This document shows, one piece after another, positions 1 through 7,875 of a stretch of DNA of 18,642 bases. The notes beneath the pieces were generated by a model. It searched no databases. It was not told the DNA's origin and saw only the letters and a program-made list of their open reading frames with translations. Both the position numbers and the translations under genes were made by a program. The first letter of the stretch is position 1, and each line of letters opens with the position of its first letter. This DNA is from Thermoplasmata archaeon. Lineage in GTDB: Archaea; Thermoplasmatota; Thermoplasmata; Thermoplasmatales; Thermoplasmataceae. The stretch spans positions 1 to 18,642 of the forward strand of contig JAJYRT010000024.1 in assembly GCA_021793945.1 (NCBI GenBank), in the 5' to 3' direction.

Positions 1-2
1 TT

Positions 3-101
3 CAGGAAAAATACAGCAAGAATGGGGATGAAATTGCCCCCATCAGGGTGAATCTGAAGCTATTCTGCCTGAATTTCACAATCATTCCGATAAATCATTG
101 A
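3..101 (+). CDS. possible 3' end of an upstream gene (partial, unidentified)
   Basis: An open frame enters from the left edge and runs 32 codons to a TGA at 99-101. The visible tail begins QEKYSKNGDEIAPIRVN and ends NFTIIPINH. I recognise no family. It is reported because the other two forward frames close early (TGA at 29-31 and 49-51), and because the two hairpin-forming palindromes just downstream would suit the end of a transcription unit. A chance open frame of this length is quite possible, so confidence is low. Confidence 0.25.
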   Translation, partial: QEKYSKNGDEIAPIRVNLKLFCLNFTIIPINH

Positions 102-110
102 AAATTGGGT

Positions 111-125
111 GGTTTTGGGAAAACC
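111..125. repeat. perfect palindrome 1, GGTTTT-ggg-AAAACC
   Basis: A 6-bp inverted repeat with a 3-nt spacer. It directly abuts a second palindrome, sharing base 125. It lies about 25-39 bp upstream of the atp TATA box. It could be a regulator site, or part of a tandem hairpin ending the upstream transcript. Confidence 0.5.
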
Positions 126-142
126 TCGGATGATAATCCGAG
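125..142. repeat. perfect palindrome 2, CTCGGAT-gata-ATCCGAG
   Basis: A 7-bp perfect inverted repeat with a 4-nt loop. It ends 7 nt before the TATA-like element at 150-160. That places it where an archaeal activator or repressor could contact the TFB/TBP complex. As RNA it would form a stable GC-containing hairpin, so a terminator for an upstream gene is the main alternative. Confidence 0.55.
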
Positions 143-149
143 TACTCAC

Positions 150-160
150 TTTAATATATT
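150..160 (+). promoter_or_regulatory. TATA box for the atp operon
   Basis: TTTAATATATT is the most TATA-like string upstream of atpK. With the usual 25-27 nt spacing, transcription would start near 180-182. That leaves about 11 nt before the ATG at 192 and puts GGAAGG (179-184) at the extreme 5' end of the mRNA. No other convincing promoter was seen inside the operon. Confidence 0.55.
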
Positions 161-191
161 GTAGTTAGATCAGCCTGTGGAAGGCACTCAA

Positions 192-413
192 ATGGCAGCA
201 GACATATACGCATCCATAGCGTTTGCAATCGCATTGGCTGGCGGATTGATAGGGACAGGCATGGCTCAGCAGGGCATAGGAGCGGCAGGGATGGGCATCA
301 TAGCTGAGAAACCAGAAAAGTTGGGGCAGGTACTGTTTCTGTTTGTTATCCCGGAGACATTGTGGATTATAGGACTGGCATTCGGTATTCTGATCTATCT
401 GGGTATACTCTGA
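192..413 (+). CDS. atpK: A-type ATP synthase subunit K (proteolipid c subunit)
   Basis: This 73-residue protein forms the membrane rotor ring that carries ions through the ATP synthase. It is a single hairpin of two membrane helices (about residues 5-35 and 46-72). The first is a Gly/Ala-rich helix and loop, GLIGTGMAQQGIGAAGMG, followed by a polar AEKPEK turn. The second holds the ion-binding acid in the FVIPETLW segment (Glu55). I start it at the ATG at 192 because GGAAGG (179-184) sits 7 nt upstream; a GTG at 177 would add five unconserved residues. It is the first gene of the operon, 9 nt before atpE. The sequence alone does not decide between H+ and Na+, though an acidophile would be expected to use H+. 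Confidence 0.93.
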   Translation: MAADIYASIAFAIALAGGLIGTGMAQQGIGAAGMGIIAEKPEKLGQVLFLFVIPETLWIIGLAFGILIYLGIL

Positions 414-422
414 AGAATTCTG

Positions 423-986
423 ATGACACTTGAAAACATCCTTCTCGAGATAGAGGAGAGAAAAAAGCAGGAACTTTTGCATCTGGAGGGAGAATTCCAG
501 AAGAAACGCGAGGCCATTGATCACGAGATCGCAAAGGGCATCGAGGATCTGAGGATCAGCTATATGATCCAGAGGGAAGAAGAATTCAAGGTCATGGAGA
601 GAAGATCGGCCGACATAGCCTCACTTGAATCAAGGAAAATTCTTAATCAGAGGAGATCAGAACTGATTTCAGATGCGCTTGCAAGGGCAGATCAGATGCT
701 CACCAGGGAGTTTCAAGGGAAGAAATATGAGAGTACCCTGATCAAGATGCACGAATCAGCGGTAAAGATTCTAGGTAAGGATGTTACAGTACTAGTCGAT
801 TCCAAGGATAAAGTGGCGCTTGAGACAAATGCGTTCAAGGCTGTTCCTGTAAGCGAGGGGATCAGGTTCGGGGCTATCTTCCAGAGCGCGGACGGTAAGC
901 GTGAAATCGACCTGACACTTCCCGCAATATCAAAGTATATCAGGGAGAAGATATCTGAACATATAGCTGGAAAATTTGTGGGGTAA
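423..986 (+). CDS. atpE: A-type ATP synthase subunit E (peripheral stalk)
   Basis: A 187-residue subunit E. With subunit H it builds the peripheral stalk that stops the A3B3 head from turning with the rotor. The first ~95 residues are charged and helical (EERKKQELLHLEGEF, EIAKGIEDLRISYMIQREEE), as expected for the coiled-coil arm. The remainder is a mixed alpha/beta globular domain (around VTVLVDSKDKVALE and GIRFGAIFQSADGKREID), the usual contact with the catalytic head. Length is normal for the family. The ATG at 423 follows the atpK stop by 9 nt and has only a weak upstream GAAG, so translation may depend on coupling. It ends 2 nt before atpC. Confidence 0.9.
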   Translation: MTLENILLEIEERKKQELLHLEGEFQKKREAIDHEIAKGIEDLRISYMIQREEEFKVMERRSADIASLESRKILNQRRSELISDALARADQMLTREFQGKKYESTLIKMHESAVKILGKDVTVLVDSKDKVALETNAFKAVPVSEGIRFGAIFQSADGKREIDLTLPAISKYIREKISEHIAGKFVG

Positions 987-988
987 CC

Positions 989-2050
989 ATGGACAGAACT
1001 TACGCGGGGAGCTATGGAAGACTGAAGGTGCTCAGACTTGAATTTCTGAACCAGGACTTTATGAAGAGTCTCATCGACAAGACCCCGGAAGAAATTCTTC
1101 AGGCGCTATCCACAACATCATACAGGGAAGATCTGGATGCGCTCTCGGCATTCAGCTCAGGCACCAGGTTACTGGAAATGGCCATTAACAGGCATCTGAT
1201 AAAAAAAAACAGGCAGGCTATGCAGGCTCCACCTCCTGCAGCAAGAAAATTCCTTGAATCATACTTCTCGAAGTGGGATATCGAGAACGTCAAGACAATC
1301 CTGTCTTCCAAGTTTATCGGGTATGATCTGAAAGAAACGGAAGAATTCATCATGAGTTTCAGGGATGTTCCTTCGGGGCTCTTCGGCGGAAGGATGAAAA
1401 GGGAGGAATTCAGGTCCCTTATGAATCTCAGTTCCATAGAGTCTGTAATTGAAAGCATATCGAGGCTTCCATTTGGGCTCAGGGCGATGCAGGCCCTTGA
1501 CCAGTACAGGAAGACCAATGATGTTTCGTTCATTTTCAGCACAATGGACAACTTCTATCTTGAGGACGTAATGTCATCTCTCAAGTATTTCAACGGAGAT
1601 GAAGGCTCAGTAAGAAGATACTTCAAGGAACAGATAGACCTCAAGAATGCAACCCTTCTCCTGAAGTCAATTAAACTTCATGTGGATCACGACCTCATCA
1701 GGACACACCTGATTAATGGCGGTTCAGTTAAACCCGAGAACATTGAGGAGATACTCCACCAGGAGAACATGGAAAGCTCACTGAAGAAAGCATCGGAGTT
1801 GGTGATTCAGCAGGGCAATGCATATCCCGCCACTATAGTCGACTTTGAACTGCAGGCAAAGAAGGCGATATATGGGAGAAGCATCGACGCAATCTCGTAT
1901 TCCGCACTGTCACTGACTTCAATTTTCGCCTTCATCCTGATGTCTGAAATGGAAAGGGAGGTCATGAGGGCTATCGTACTGGGAAAAGCTCTTAAGCTTC
2001 CCAGGGAGAGAATTCTCAGCATTGCCGGCATTGAGATGAGGGGTGGATAA
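989..2050 (+). CDS. atpC: A-type ATP synthase subunit C (rotor-to-central-stalk linker)
   Basis: A 353-residue homologue of the V-type d/AC39 subunit. This funnel-shaped protein seats the D-F central stalk on the membrane c-ring. The assignment rests on length, a largely helical composition, the N-terminal YAGSYGRLKVLRLEFL segment, and recurring family-like patterns such as FNGDEGSVRRYFKEQIDLKNATLLLKS read in pieces, together with its place between E and F. The ATG at 989 begins 2 nt after the atpE stop. The 3' end carries GAGGGGTGG, which I read as the ribosome-binding site for the unusual atpF start 2 nt after its TAA. Confidence 0.88.
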   Translation: MDRTYAGSYGRLKVLRLEFLNQDFMKSLIDKTPEEILQALSTTSYREDLDALSAFSSGTRLLEMAINRHLIKKNRQAMQAPPPAARKFLESYFSKWDIENVKTILSSKFIGYDLKETEEFIMSFRDVPSGLFGGRMKREEFRSLMNLSSIESVIESISRLPFGLRAMQALDQYRKTNDVSFIFSTMDNFYLEDVMSSLKYFNGDEGSVRRYFKEQIDLKNATLLLKSIKLHVDHDLIRTHLINGGSVKPENIEEILHQENMESSLKKASELVIQQGNAYPATIVDFELQAKKAIYGRSIDAISYSALSLTSIFAFILMSEMEREVMRAIVLGKALKLPRERILSIAGIEMRGG

Positions 2051-2052
2051 CA

Positions 2053-2364
2053 CTGGCTGGTAAAGGCATAGCGGTAATAGGCGAGACAGAAGTTGCGATA
2101 GGATTTCGCCTTGTGGGCATAGAGGATACCTTTGAACTCACTGGGGAAGAGGCAGCAGCAAAACTGAACGAGATTGTCTCAGACAGGAAGCATTCAATGA
2201 TAATAGTGTCAGAGTCGGTTAGGCCATTCATAGGAAGGGACCTGCACCGCCTTGAACTCCTGACTGACCCGTTGGTGGTATTTCTGCCACTTCCGGGCGG
2301 TACGGAAGAAGAGTCAGTCAACAAACTTGCAAAGAGAGTACTGGGTGTGGATATTGGAGAGTGA
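2053..2364 (+). CDS. atpF: A-type ATP synthase subunit F, apparent CTG start
   Basis: Subunit F sits with D in the rotating central stalk. The conserved beginning AGKGIAVIGETEVAIGFRL (the family pattern is roughly IAVIGD..t..GFrLaG) is encoded from 2056. The frame has no ATG, GTG or TTG before GTG 2113, which would remove this whole first beta strand and turn. The frame is closed by TGA at 2032-2034. The best candidate start is CTG at 2053, with GAGGGGTGG (2038-2046) 6 nt upstream and the atpC stop just before it. From CTG the protein is 103 residues, normal for the family; from GTG 2113 it would be a truncated 83. The next gene, atpA, starts at 2371. Confidence 0.85.
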   Translation: MAGKGIAVIGETEVAIGFRLVGIEDTFELTGEEAAAKLNEIVSDRKHSMIIVSESVRPFIGRDLHRLELLTDPLVVFLPLPGGTEEESVNKLAKRVLGVDIGE

Positions 2365-2370
2365 ATTGCA

Positions 2371-5340
2371 TTGGGAAAAATAATCAAAGTTTCCGGGCCC
2401 GTAGTGGTCGCAGAGGGAATAGATAACGCTAGGATGTATGACGTTGTGAGGGTAGGAGAAATGGGACTGGTGGGGGAAATCATTCGTCTCTCCGGCAATA
2501 CTGCAACAATTCAGGTATATGAGGATACGAGTGGAATAAGGCCGGGAGACAAGATTGAGAATACCGGAAGACCCCTTTCCGTCGATCTTGGACCCGGCCT
2601 TCTGACATCCATATATGATGGAATCCAGAGGCCCCTGGATGTTATCAAGAAGAATGGCGGTGACTTCATACAGAGAGGGATCACAGCAACGCCGCTTGAC
2701 GAACAGAAGAAGTGGAAATTCGAGCCTGTTGTATCAGCGGGAACTGAAGTGAGCCAGGGAGATATCCTGGGTACAGTGAAGGAAACAGGGATCATAGAAC
2801 ACAAGATCATGGTCCCGTTCGGAGTAAAGGGAAAAGTCATCGACATAAAGGGTGGAGAATTTACCGTCTCTCAGGTCGTATGCAAGATTGATACTGGCAG
2901 CAGGAAAGAGGAGATCAGGCTCAAGCAGGAGTGGCCTGTAAGGGACCCAAGACGTGTTCTCCGCAAGCTCCCACCCAATGAACCACTGGTTACTGGACAG
3001 AGGGTGATAGACACATTCTTCCCAGTTGCCAAGGGAGGCACAGTTGCATCTCCTGGACCATTCGGTTCCGGGAAGTGCGTAACCGGAGACACCCCCGTAC
3101 TCATGGGGGACGGAACTATCAAGAGAATAGGGGATATCTACAACGATCTTTCACCCAAGGGAAAGTGCGAAACGATCGACGGAGAGGAATTCATAAGGCT
3201 TTCAGAGCCTCTGGAACTCTACTCATTCAATAATGGAAGAATGGAAAGGAGTGAGACCGACCTGCTTTACAGGGGAAAGAGTGATTCGGTTGTGGAGATC
3301 AGGACAAGATCAGGAAGAAAGGTAACAGTTACCCCGGTGCACAAACTGTTTAAGGTGGCGGGGCAGGGAGAGATAAGGGAAACAGAGGCGGGTGGACTGT
3401 CAGAAGGTGACTTCATTCTTTCTGCGCGTCAGGTTCCTTTCGACGACCGCCATACTGAAGAGACTGGCGATCCATCGTCGTGGGCCCTAACCACGGAACT
3501 GGCAGAATTGCTTGCCTACTTTATTTCCGGGGGGTCCATCGGAGAAGATGAAACCATCATTCTCAATAGCGCGAACGAAAGACTACTGGAAAGATTTTTG
3601 GAAATTTCCCTGGACATCTTCGGCGGTGATGGCAAGGTCATATCAGGGAAGGATACCTTGTCAAGCGCTTTAGTCAAGAGCAGGCGTCTTGAGGAATTCC
3701 TGCTCGATTTCGGCATGGGACTGGACGCCTCTTCCAGAAGGATTCCCGACTCCGTGTTGAGTTCAGGCAGAAAGACATTGTCTGCGTTTCTATCCGCTTA
3801 CTGTGCAAGCACAGCTTCCTTCAATGGAAGGGGCACAGATTTCCACATCTCCAACAGTGAAATTGAACTTCAGATTTCGTACCTGTTGACCAGGTTCGGG
3901 ATAATGCATTCCCGGTCATCTGAAAGGAATACAACCCACGCTGAGTACAAGGTATCTGTGGCTGCAAGCAGCGAATTCAGGAAACTTCACTCGGTCATAA
4001 CCCAAAATTCCATGATAACTCCCAATATGGAGAGTTTTCCGGGTTCAGCAGCCCCTGCGTTCGAGGAAGCGGAAGTTGCCTCAGCAGTCAACCTGCTCAA
4101 GTGGAATGCTTCAGCCTTAATACTTGAAGAAAGCACAGTTGACCTGCTCCCGGAACAGGAATGGGTCTTCGCCGACGAGGTGGTGCATGTGGAGATGATA
4201 TCGGGGTCATTCGACGTTTATGACTTCTCCCTCCCGGACTACGGTTACAACTTTGTTGGAGGATACGGAGGAATCCTGCTTCACAACACTGTCGTGCAGC
4301 ACCAGTTGTCAAAGTGGTCTGACAGCGACATTGTGGTGTATGTGGGATGCGGCGAAAGAGGAAACGAGATGACTGAAATACTGACCACTTTCCCTGAACT
4401 CGAGGACCCCAAATCCAAGAGACCCCTGATGGAAAGGACTGTGCTCATTGCAAATACTTCAAATATGCCCGTGGCCGCAAGGGAAGCCAGCATATACACG
4501 GGTATCACCATTGCAGAGTACTACAGGGACATGGGATATGACGTGGCCCTGATGGCAGACAGCACGTCACGGTGGGCAGAAGCACTCAGGGAAATCTCGG
4601 GGAGGCTCGAGGAAATGCCAGGGGAGGAAGGATACCCTGCATATCTCGGAAGGAGGCTGTCAGAGTTCTACGAGAGATCCGGGAATTCAGTGGTCACATC
4701 ATCCGAGGAGAGAAGAGGCTCAGTGACCATAGTGGGGGCAGTATCACCTCCAGGAGGAGATACATCCGAACCCGTATCGCAGAATACACTTCGTGTCACT
4801 AGGGTGTTCTGGGCACTCGATTCATCTCTTGCATCAAGAAGACACTTCCCTTCATTCAACTGGCTAAACAGCTATTCACTTTACAGGGACGACCTGTTCA
4901 AGTGGTTCAACGACAACGTCAATGCAAAATGGGAGGAAACTTACCGGGAGGCAATGGGAATACTCCAGAAGGAGGCGGAACTCCAGGAAATCGTGCAGCT
5001 CGTTGGCTATGACGCCCTTCCTGAAAAGGAGAAAGCCACGCTTGACGTTGCAAGGATGATCAGGGAGGACTTCCTGCAACAGAGCGCTTTCGACGAGGTT
5101 GACACATACTGCTCAACCAAGAAGCAATTCCTGATGCTCAGCGCAATCATGCACCTTGGAAACGCGCAATCCTCCTACATAGAGAAGGGACTGACAATGG
5201 CTCAGATCCAGGGGCTCAGGTCAAGGCAAGAGATATCAAGGATGAAGGAAGTCAAGGAAGAGGACATAGAGAAATATGTCAGCCAGGCGGTATCTGCAAT
5301 CGACAAGGAATTGAAGGAACTGGCAGGTGAGTCAAAATGA
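2371..5340 (+). CDS. atpA: A-type ATP synthase catalytic subunit A, interrupted by an in-frame intein
   Basis: The catalytic nucleotide-binding subunit of the A3B3 head. The 989-residue precursor contains a 404-residue intein (residues 236-639); splicing would give a 585-residue mature subunit, the normal length. The N-terminal beta-barrel begins [16 protein letters not shown]. The Walker A loop is split: PGPFGSGK ends at Lys235 and resumes as [10 protein letters not shown] at Thr640, so no active ATPase can form without splicing. Walker B lies in [20 protein letters not shown] (724-743), and a helical domain closes the C terminus. The start is TTG at 2371, with GGAGAGTGA (2356-2364) 6 nt upstream. 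The stop overlaps the atpB ATG (ATGA). Confidence 0.95.
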   Translation: MGKIIKVSGPVVVAEGIDNARMYDVVRVGEMGLVGEIIRLSGNTATIQVYEDTSGIRPGDKIENTGRPLSVDLGPGLLTSIYDGIQRPLDVIKKNGGDFIQRGITATPLDEQKKWKFEPVVSAGTEVSQGDILGTVKETGIIEHKIMVPFGVKGKVIDIKGGEFTVSQVVCKIDTGSRKEEIRLKQEWPVRDPRRVLRKLPPNEPLVTGQRVIDTFFPVAKGGTVASPGPFGSGKCVTGDTPVLMGDGTIKRIGDIYNDLSPKGKCETIDGEEFIRLSEPLELYSFNNGRMERSETDLLYRGKSDSVVEIRTRSGRKVTVTPVHKLFKVAGQGEIRETEAGGLSEGDFILSARQVPFDDRHTEETGDPSSWALTTELAELLAYFISGGSIGEDETIILNSANERLLERFLEISLDIFGGDGKVISGKDTLSSALVKSRRLEEFLLDFGMGLDASSRRIPDSVLSSGRKTLSAFLSAYCASTASFNGRGTDFHISNSEIELQISYLLTRFGIMHSRSSERNTTHAEYKVSVAASSEFRKLHSVITQNSMITPNMESFPGSAAPAFEEAEVASAVNLLKWNASALILEESTVDLLPEQEWVFADEVVHVEMISGSFDVYDFSLPDYGYNFVGGYGGILLHNTVVQHQLSKWSDSDIVVYVGCGERGNEMTEILTTFPELEDPKSKRPLMERTVLIANTSNMPVAAREASIYTGITIAEYYRDMGYDVALMADSTSRWAEALREISGRLEEMPGEEGYPAYLGRRLSEFYERSGNSVVTSSEERRGSVTIVGAVSPPGGDTSEPVSQNTLRVTRVFWALDSSLASRRHFPSFNWLNSYSLYRDDLFKWFNDNVNAKWEETYREAMGILQKEAELQEIVQLVGYDALPEKEKATLDVARMIREDFLQQSAFDEVDTYCSTKKQFLMLSAIMHLGNAQSSYIEKGLTMAQIQGLRSRQEISRMKEVKEEDIEKYVSQAVSAIDKELKELAGESK
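3076..4287 (+). mobile_element. VMA-b type intein in atpA with a degenerate LAGLIDADG endonuclease domain
   Basis: A protein intron of 404 residues between GPFGSGK and TVVQHQ. Splicing residues are intact: Cys236 begins block A ([13 protein letters not shown]), block B has TVTPVH with His324, and the C terminus is HN (638-639) followed by Thr640. Block F reads [14 protein letters not shown], with Tyr instead of the common His; I recall the same DYGYNF pattern in the Thermoplasma acidophilum VMA intein. About 200 central residues form a LAGLIDADG-type homing endonuclease: [14 protein letters not shown] (377-390) is motif 1 and [12 protein letters not shown] (473-484) is motif 2, followed by [19 protein letters not shown]. 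At the catalytic Asp positions motif 1 has Gly387 and motif 2 has Thr481. Splicing is probably active and homing probably dead. Confidence 0.93.
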
Positions 5341-6722
5341 TGGGAGTAAGTTACAGGTCAATATCAGACATTTCGGGACCTCTTCTCTTTGTGGAAGGAG
5401 TGGAGAATGCAGCCTACAACGAGATTGTGGAGATCACGCTTCCAAACGGTGAGACAAGAACCGGGCAGGTTCTAGAGAGCAGAAAGGGCGTTGCGGTCAT
5501 ACAGGTGTTCGGCTCCACATCCGGAATGGACACACAGAGGGGAACAAAGGTCAGGTTTTCCGGAAGCACTGCGAGAGTGGCGGTTTCAGACGAAATGCTT
5601 GGCAGAATTTTCAACGGGCTTTCAGAACCACTTGACGGCGGGAGCCCGATCGTGAGCTCAGAAAAGATTGAGATCGTGGGAAACGCCATCAATCCGTACT
5701 CAAGGGAGGAACCAAGCGAATTTATAGAGACCGGCATATCAACCATAGACGGAAGTAATACCCTCGTCAGGGGACAGAAACTCCCGATTTTCTCCGGTTC
5801 CGGACTGCCACATAACCAGCTTGCTGCGCAGATTGCCCGTCAGGCAAAGGTTCTGGGAAAGGACGAAGACTTCGCTGTTATCTTTGGCGCCATGGGAATC
5901 ACCAGTGAAGAGGCGAATTACTTCATAAACGAGTTCAGGAAGACAGGCGCAATATCAAGATCAGTACTGTTCCTTAATCTTTCATCGGATCCCTCCATGG
6001 AGAGGATCATTCTGCCCAGGGTCGCACTCACAACGGCGGAGTATCTTGCCTATGAGAGGAACATGCACATACTTGTCATACTTTCAGACATGACAAATTA
6101 TTGCGAGGCACTCAGGGAGATATCCTCAGCAAGGGAGGAAGTTCCGGGAAGAAGAGGTTTCCCCGGGTACATGTACACTGACCTCAGCATGATTTACGAA
6201 AGGGCAGGCAAGATAAGAGGGAGGCAGGGCTCCATCACCCAGATTCCAATACTTACTATGCCCGGTGATGATATAACAAATCCAATCCCTGACCTGACGG
6301 GTTATATCACCGAGGGGCAGATCGTCTTGAGCAGAGATCTCCAGAGAGCAGGCGTGTACCCACCCGTAAACGTTCTTCCTTCCCTGTCAAGGCTTATGAA
6401 CCAGGGAATTGGGAAGGGGAGAACAAGGGACGATCACCGCGGTGTGGTTGATCAACTGTATTCCGCTTACGCAAACGGAAAAGACCTGAGATCCCTCAGC
6501 GCAATTGTGGGAGAAGAGGCCTTGAGCGCAAACGACAGGTCATACCTCAAGTTCGCAGACGCCTTCGAGGACAGATACGTCAGGCAGGGTCCGGACGAGG
6601 ACAGGGGGATAGAGAGAACCCTGGATCTTGGATGGGAACTCCTTTCCATGCTCCCAGAAGGCGACATGAAGAGAGTAAAGCGTGACCAGATAGAAAGATA
6701 CGGAAAGTGGAAGAAGGAGTAA
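5337..6722 (+). CDS. atpB: A-type ATP synthase regulatory subunit B
   Basis: The non-catalytic partner of subunit A in the A3B3 hexamer, 461 residues, the usual length. It shows the N-terminal beta-barrel ([17 protein letters not shown]), the degenerate nucleotide loop [20 protein letters not shown] in place of a Walker A motif, [10 protein letters not shown], and the arginine-finger region around [17 protein letters not shown]. It has no insertion. Translation is coupled to atpA through an ATGATG run: the first ATG (5337) overlaps the atpA stop by 4 nt, and a second in-frame ATG follows at 5340. The 3' end carries AAGGAG, the ribosome-binding site for atpD. Confidence 0.95.
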   Translation: MMGVSYRSISDISGPLLFVEGVENAAYNEIVEITLPNGETRTGQVLESRKGVAVIQVFGSTSGMDTQRGTKVRFSGSTARVAVSDEMLGRIFNGLSEPLDGGSPIVSSEKIEIVGNAINPYSREEPSEFIETGISTIDGSNTLVRGQKLPIFSGSGLPHNQLAAQIARQAKVLGKDEDFAVIFGAMGITSEEANYFINEFRKTGAISRSVLFLNLSSDPSMERIILPRVALTTAEYLAYERNMHILVILSDMTNYCEALREISSAREEVPGRRGFPGYMYTDLSMIYERAGKIRGRQGSITQIPILTMPGDDITNPIPDLTGYITEGQIVLSRDLQRAGVYPPVNVLPSLSRLMNQGIGKGRTRDDHRGVVDQLYSAYANGKDLRSLSAIVGEEALSANDRSYLKFADAFEDRYVRQGPDEDRGIERTLDLGWELLSMLPEGDMKRVKRDQIERYGKWKKE

Positions 6723-6724
6723 GG

Positions 6725-7375
6725 ATGGCAGTTTCACAGGATGTCAGGTCCACAAGGATCGAACTGATCAACACCAAGAAGAGGATCAGCTTAGCGAAGC
6801 GTGGGCTGGATCTCCTGAAGATGAAGCGATCTTCGCTGGTCATGGAGTTCTTCAAGATCAGCAGGACCGTAAAGGGACTGAGGGAAGGCCTTAGGGATAA
6901 GATAGGCGAAGCGCTTGAGAGCCTCAGAGTCGCACAGATATTGAGCGGTAATATGAACCTTGAGAGGATAGCGCTGATGTTCGCAAATACGTATGCTTCA
7001 ATAAGGGCAAGGAACGTAATGGGCGTGAGGATCCCTGAACTCGAACTCGACTATGGTGAGTCGGCTGTTTCTGAACTGTACAGGGCAACTTCAGTACCAG
7101 TTCCGGTGAATGAGGCCATTTCCAAGTTCGAGGAAGTCCTCGATCTTCTGATAGAAGTTGCAGAGAAGGAAAACTCAATGAGGAGGCTTCTCAGGGAGAT
7201 CGAGAGAACCAAGAGGAGATCAAACGCAATAGAGAACATAATGGTTCCAAGACTAACGGAAAATGCAAAATATATCCGGATGAGGCTTGATGAGATGGAA
7301 CGGGATACCTTCACCACCCTCAAGACAATCAAGAGAAAGATGGAGTCAAGGCAGCATGCTGTGGAGGCGCTCTGA
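6725..7375 (+). CDS. atpD: A-type ATP synthase subunit D (central stalk)
   Basis: The rotating coiled-coil shaft, functionally equivalent to gamma of F-type enzymes; 216 residues. The N-terminal helix carries the family pattern TRIELINTKKRISLAKRGLD followed by LLKMKRSSLVMEFF. The C-terminal helix includes RTKRRSNAIENIMVPRL, the conserved RRvNALE-like region, before the long terminal helix. I start at the ATG at 6725, which has AAGGAG about 6 nt upstream and matches family N termini. A GTG at 6707 would add six residues inside the end of atpB. Its TGA at 7373-7375 is immediately followed by the GTG of the next small ORF. Confidence 0.93.
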   Translation: MAVSQDVRSTRIELINTKKRISLAKRGLDLLKMKRSSLVMEFFKISRTVKGLREGLRDKIGEALESLRVAQILSGNMNLERIALMFANTYASIRARNVMGVRIPELELDYGESAVSELYRATSVPVPVNEAISKFEEVLDLLIEVAEKENSMRRLLREIERTKRRSNAIENIMVPRLTENAKYIRMRLDEMERDTFTTLKTIKRKMESRQHAVEAL

Positions 7376-7546
7376 GTGAATCCCATGCACTATGTCAACA
7401 AGGATTATTTGGCGAAACCGCAAGTGTACAATCTGAGTAAGAACAGCGTGCTCAGGAAATTCTACAAGATCAAGCTATACATCGGGGTAGTCAACCTCCT
7501 GATAAGCGCAGCAATAATCTTCACGGTATTCATGGGAGTGATTTGA
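7376..7546 (+). CDS. small single-TM protein of unknown function inside the atp operon
   Basis: A 56-codon ORF filling the gap between atpD and atpH with no spare sequence. The GTG at 7376 abuts the atpD stop and has GGAGG (7363-7367) 8 nt upstream; an internal ATG at 7385 is less well placed (53 residues). The N-terminal half is basic and aromatic (HYVNKDYLAKPQVYNLSKN, then SVLRKFYKIK). The last ~22 residues, LYIGVVNLLISAAIIFTVFM plus GVI, form one membrane helix ending at the C terminus, probably with the N terminus in the cytoplasm. Its TGA overlaps the atpH ATG (TGATG). I do not recognise a family. Methanosarcina operons have a small extra gene, ahaG, after D; the position is similar, but homology is not shown. 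Confidence 0.72.
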   Translation: MNPMHYVNKDYLAKPQVYNLSKNSVLRKFYKIKLYIGVVNLLISAAIIFTVFMGVI

Positions 7547-7875
7547 TGGCAGGGGACATTGAGACACTTAGACAGATCAAGGAAAAGGAGGAGGAAACCT
7601 CCAGAGAAATTGAGAGCAAGAAGAAGGAACTTGAGGAGAACTACGCGAAGAAGCTTCATGAAAAGAAGGAGAAGCTGGATGCCGAAGAGGCGAAACTCAG
7701 GAAGGAACTTGAGTCGTCCATAAACTCCCATGCTGAAAAGTTGAGGGAGAAGAACGAAGCAGTGATAGCAGAGGCGAGAAGGAAAGCCCAGTCCCTGAGG
7801 CTTTCTGTATCCGACGGCGATCTGAGGAAGATGGTTGAGGGAGAACTCAGGAAGATTGCGGAGAACAGTGATTGA
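7546..7875 (+). CDS. atpH: A-type ATP synthase subunit H (peripheral stalk coiled coil)
   Basis: A 109-residue, highly charged protein that is helical almost end to end (ETLRQIKEKEEETSREIESK, KLHEKKEKLDAEEAKLRKEL, AVIAEARRKAQSLRL). This matches the stalk subunit H/G, which pairs with E. A short C-terminal segment, GDLRKMVEGELRKIAENSD, resembles the end of the family. The ATG at 7546 overlaps the preceding stop by one base (TGATG), and its own TGA overlaps the atpI ATG in the same way. A TTG at 7543 is an unlikely extra start. The assignment is by architecture and position; coiled coils are weak evidence of orthology alone. Confidence 0.82.
   Translation: MAGDIETLRQIKEKEEETSREIESKKKELEENYAKKLHEKKEKLDAEEAKLRKELESSINSHAEKLREKNEAVIAEARRKAQSLRLSVSDGDLRKMVEGELRKIAENSD

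Noticed and set aside
177..191. GTG start for atpK
   Set aside because: It would add five unconserved residues and consume GGAAGG (179-184), which is well placed as the ribosome-binding site for ATG 192.
2113..2364. 83-aa version of subunit F from GTG 2113
   Set aside because: It would delete the conserved IAVIGETEVAIGFRL segment that is clearly encoded in the same frame upstream.
3516..3716. Antisense ORFs inside the intein as a separate endonuclease gene
   Set aside because: No endonuclease motif on that strand; the sense strand explains the region completely as the in-frame intein.
4097..4312. Antisense ORF across the 3' intein junction
   Set aside because: Arg/Pro-rich translation typical of the reverse complement of a coding gene, with no start context.
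4624..4859. Second intein at the CGERGNEM or Walker B site of atpA
   Set aside because: The extein sequence runs uninterrupted from Thr640 through [11 protein letters not shown] and [10 protein letters not shown] to the C terminus, so only the P-loop site is occupied.
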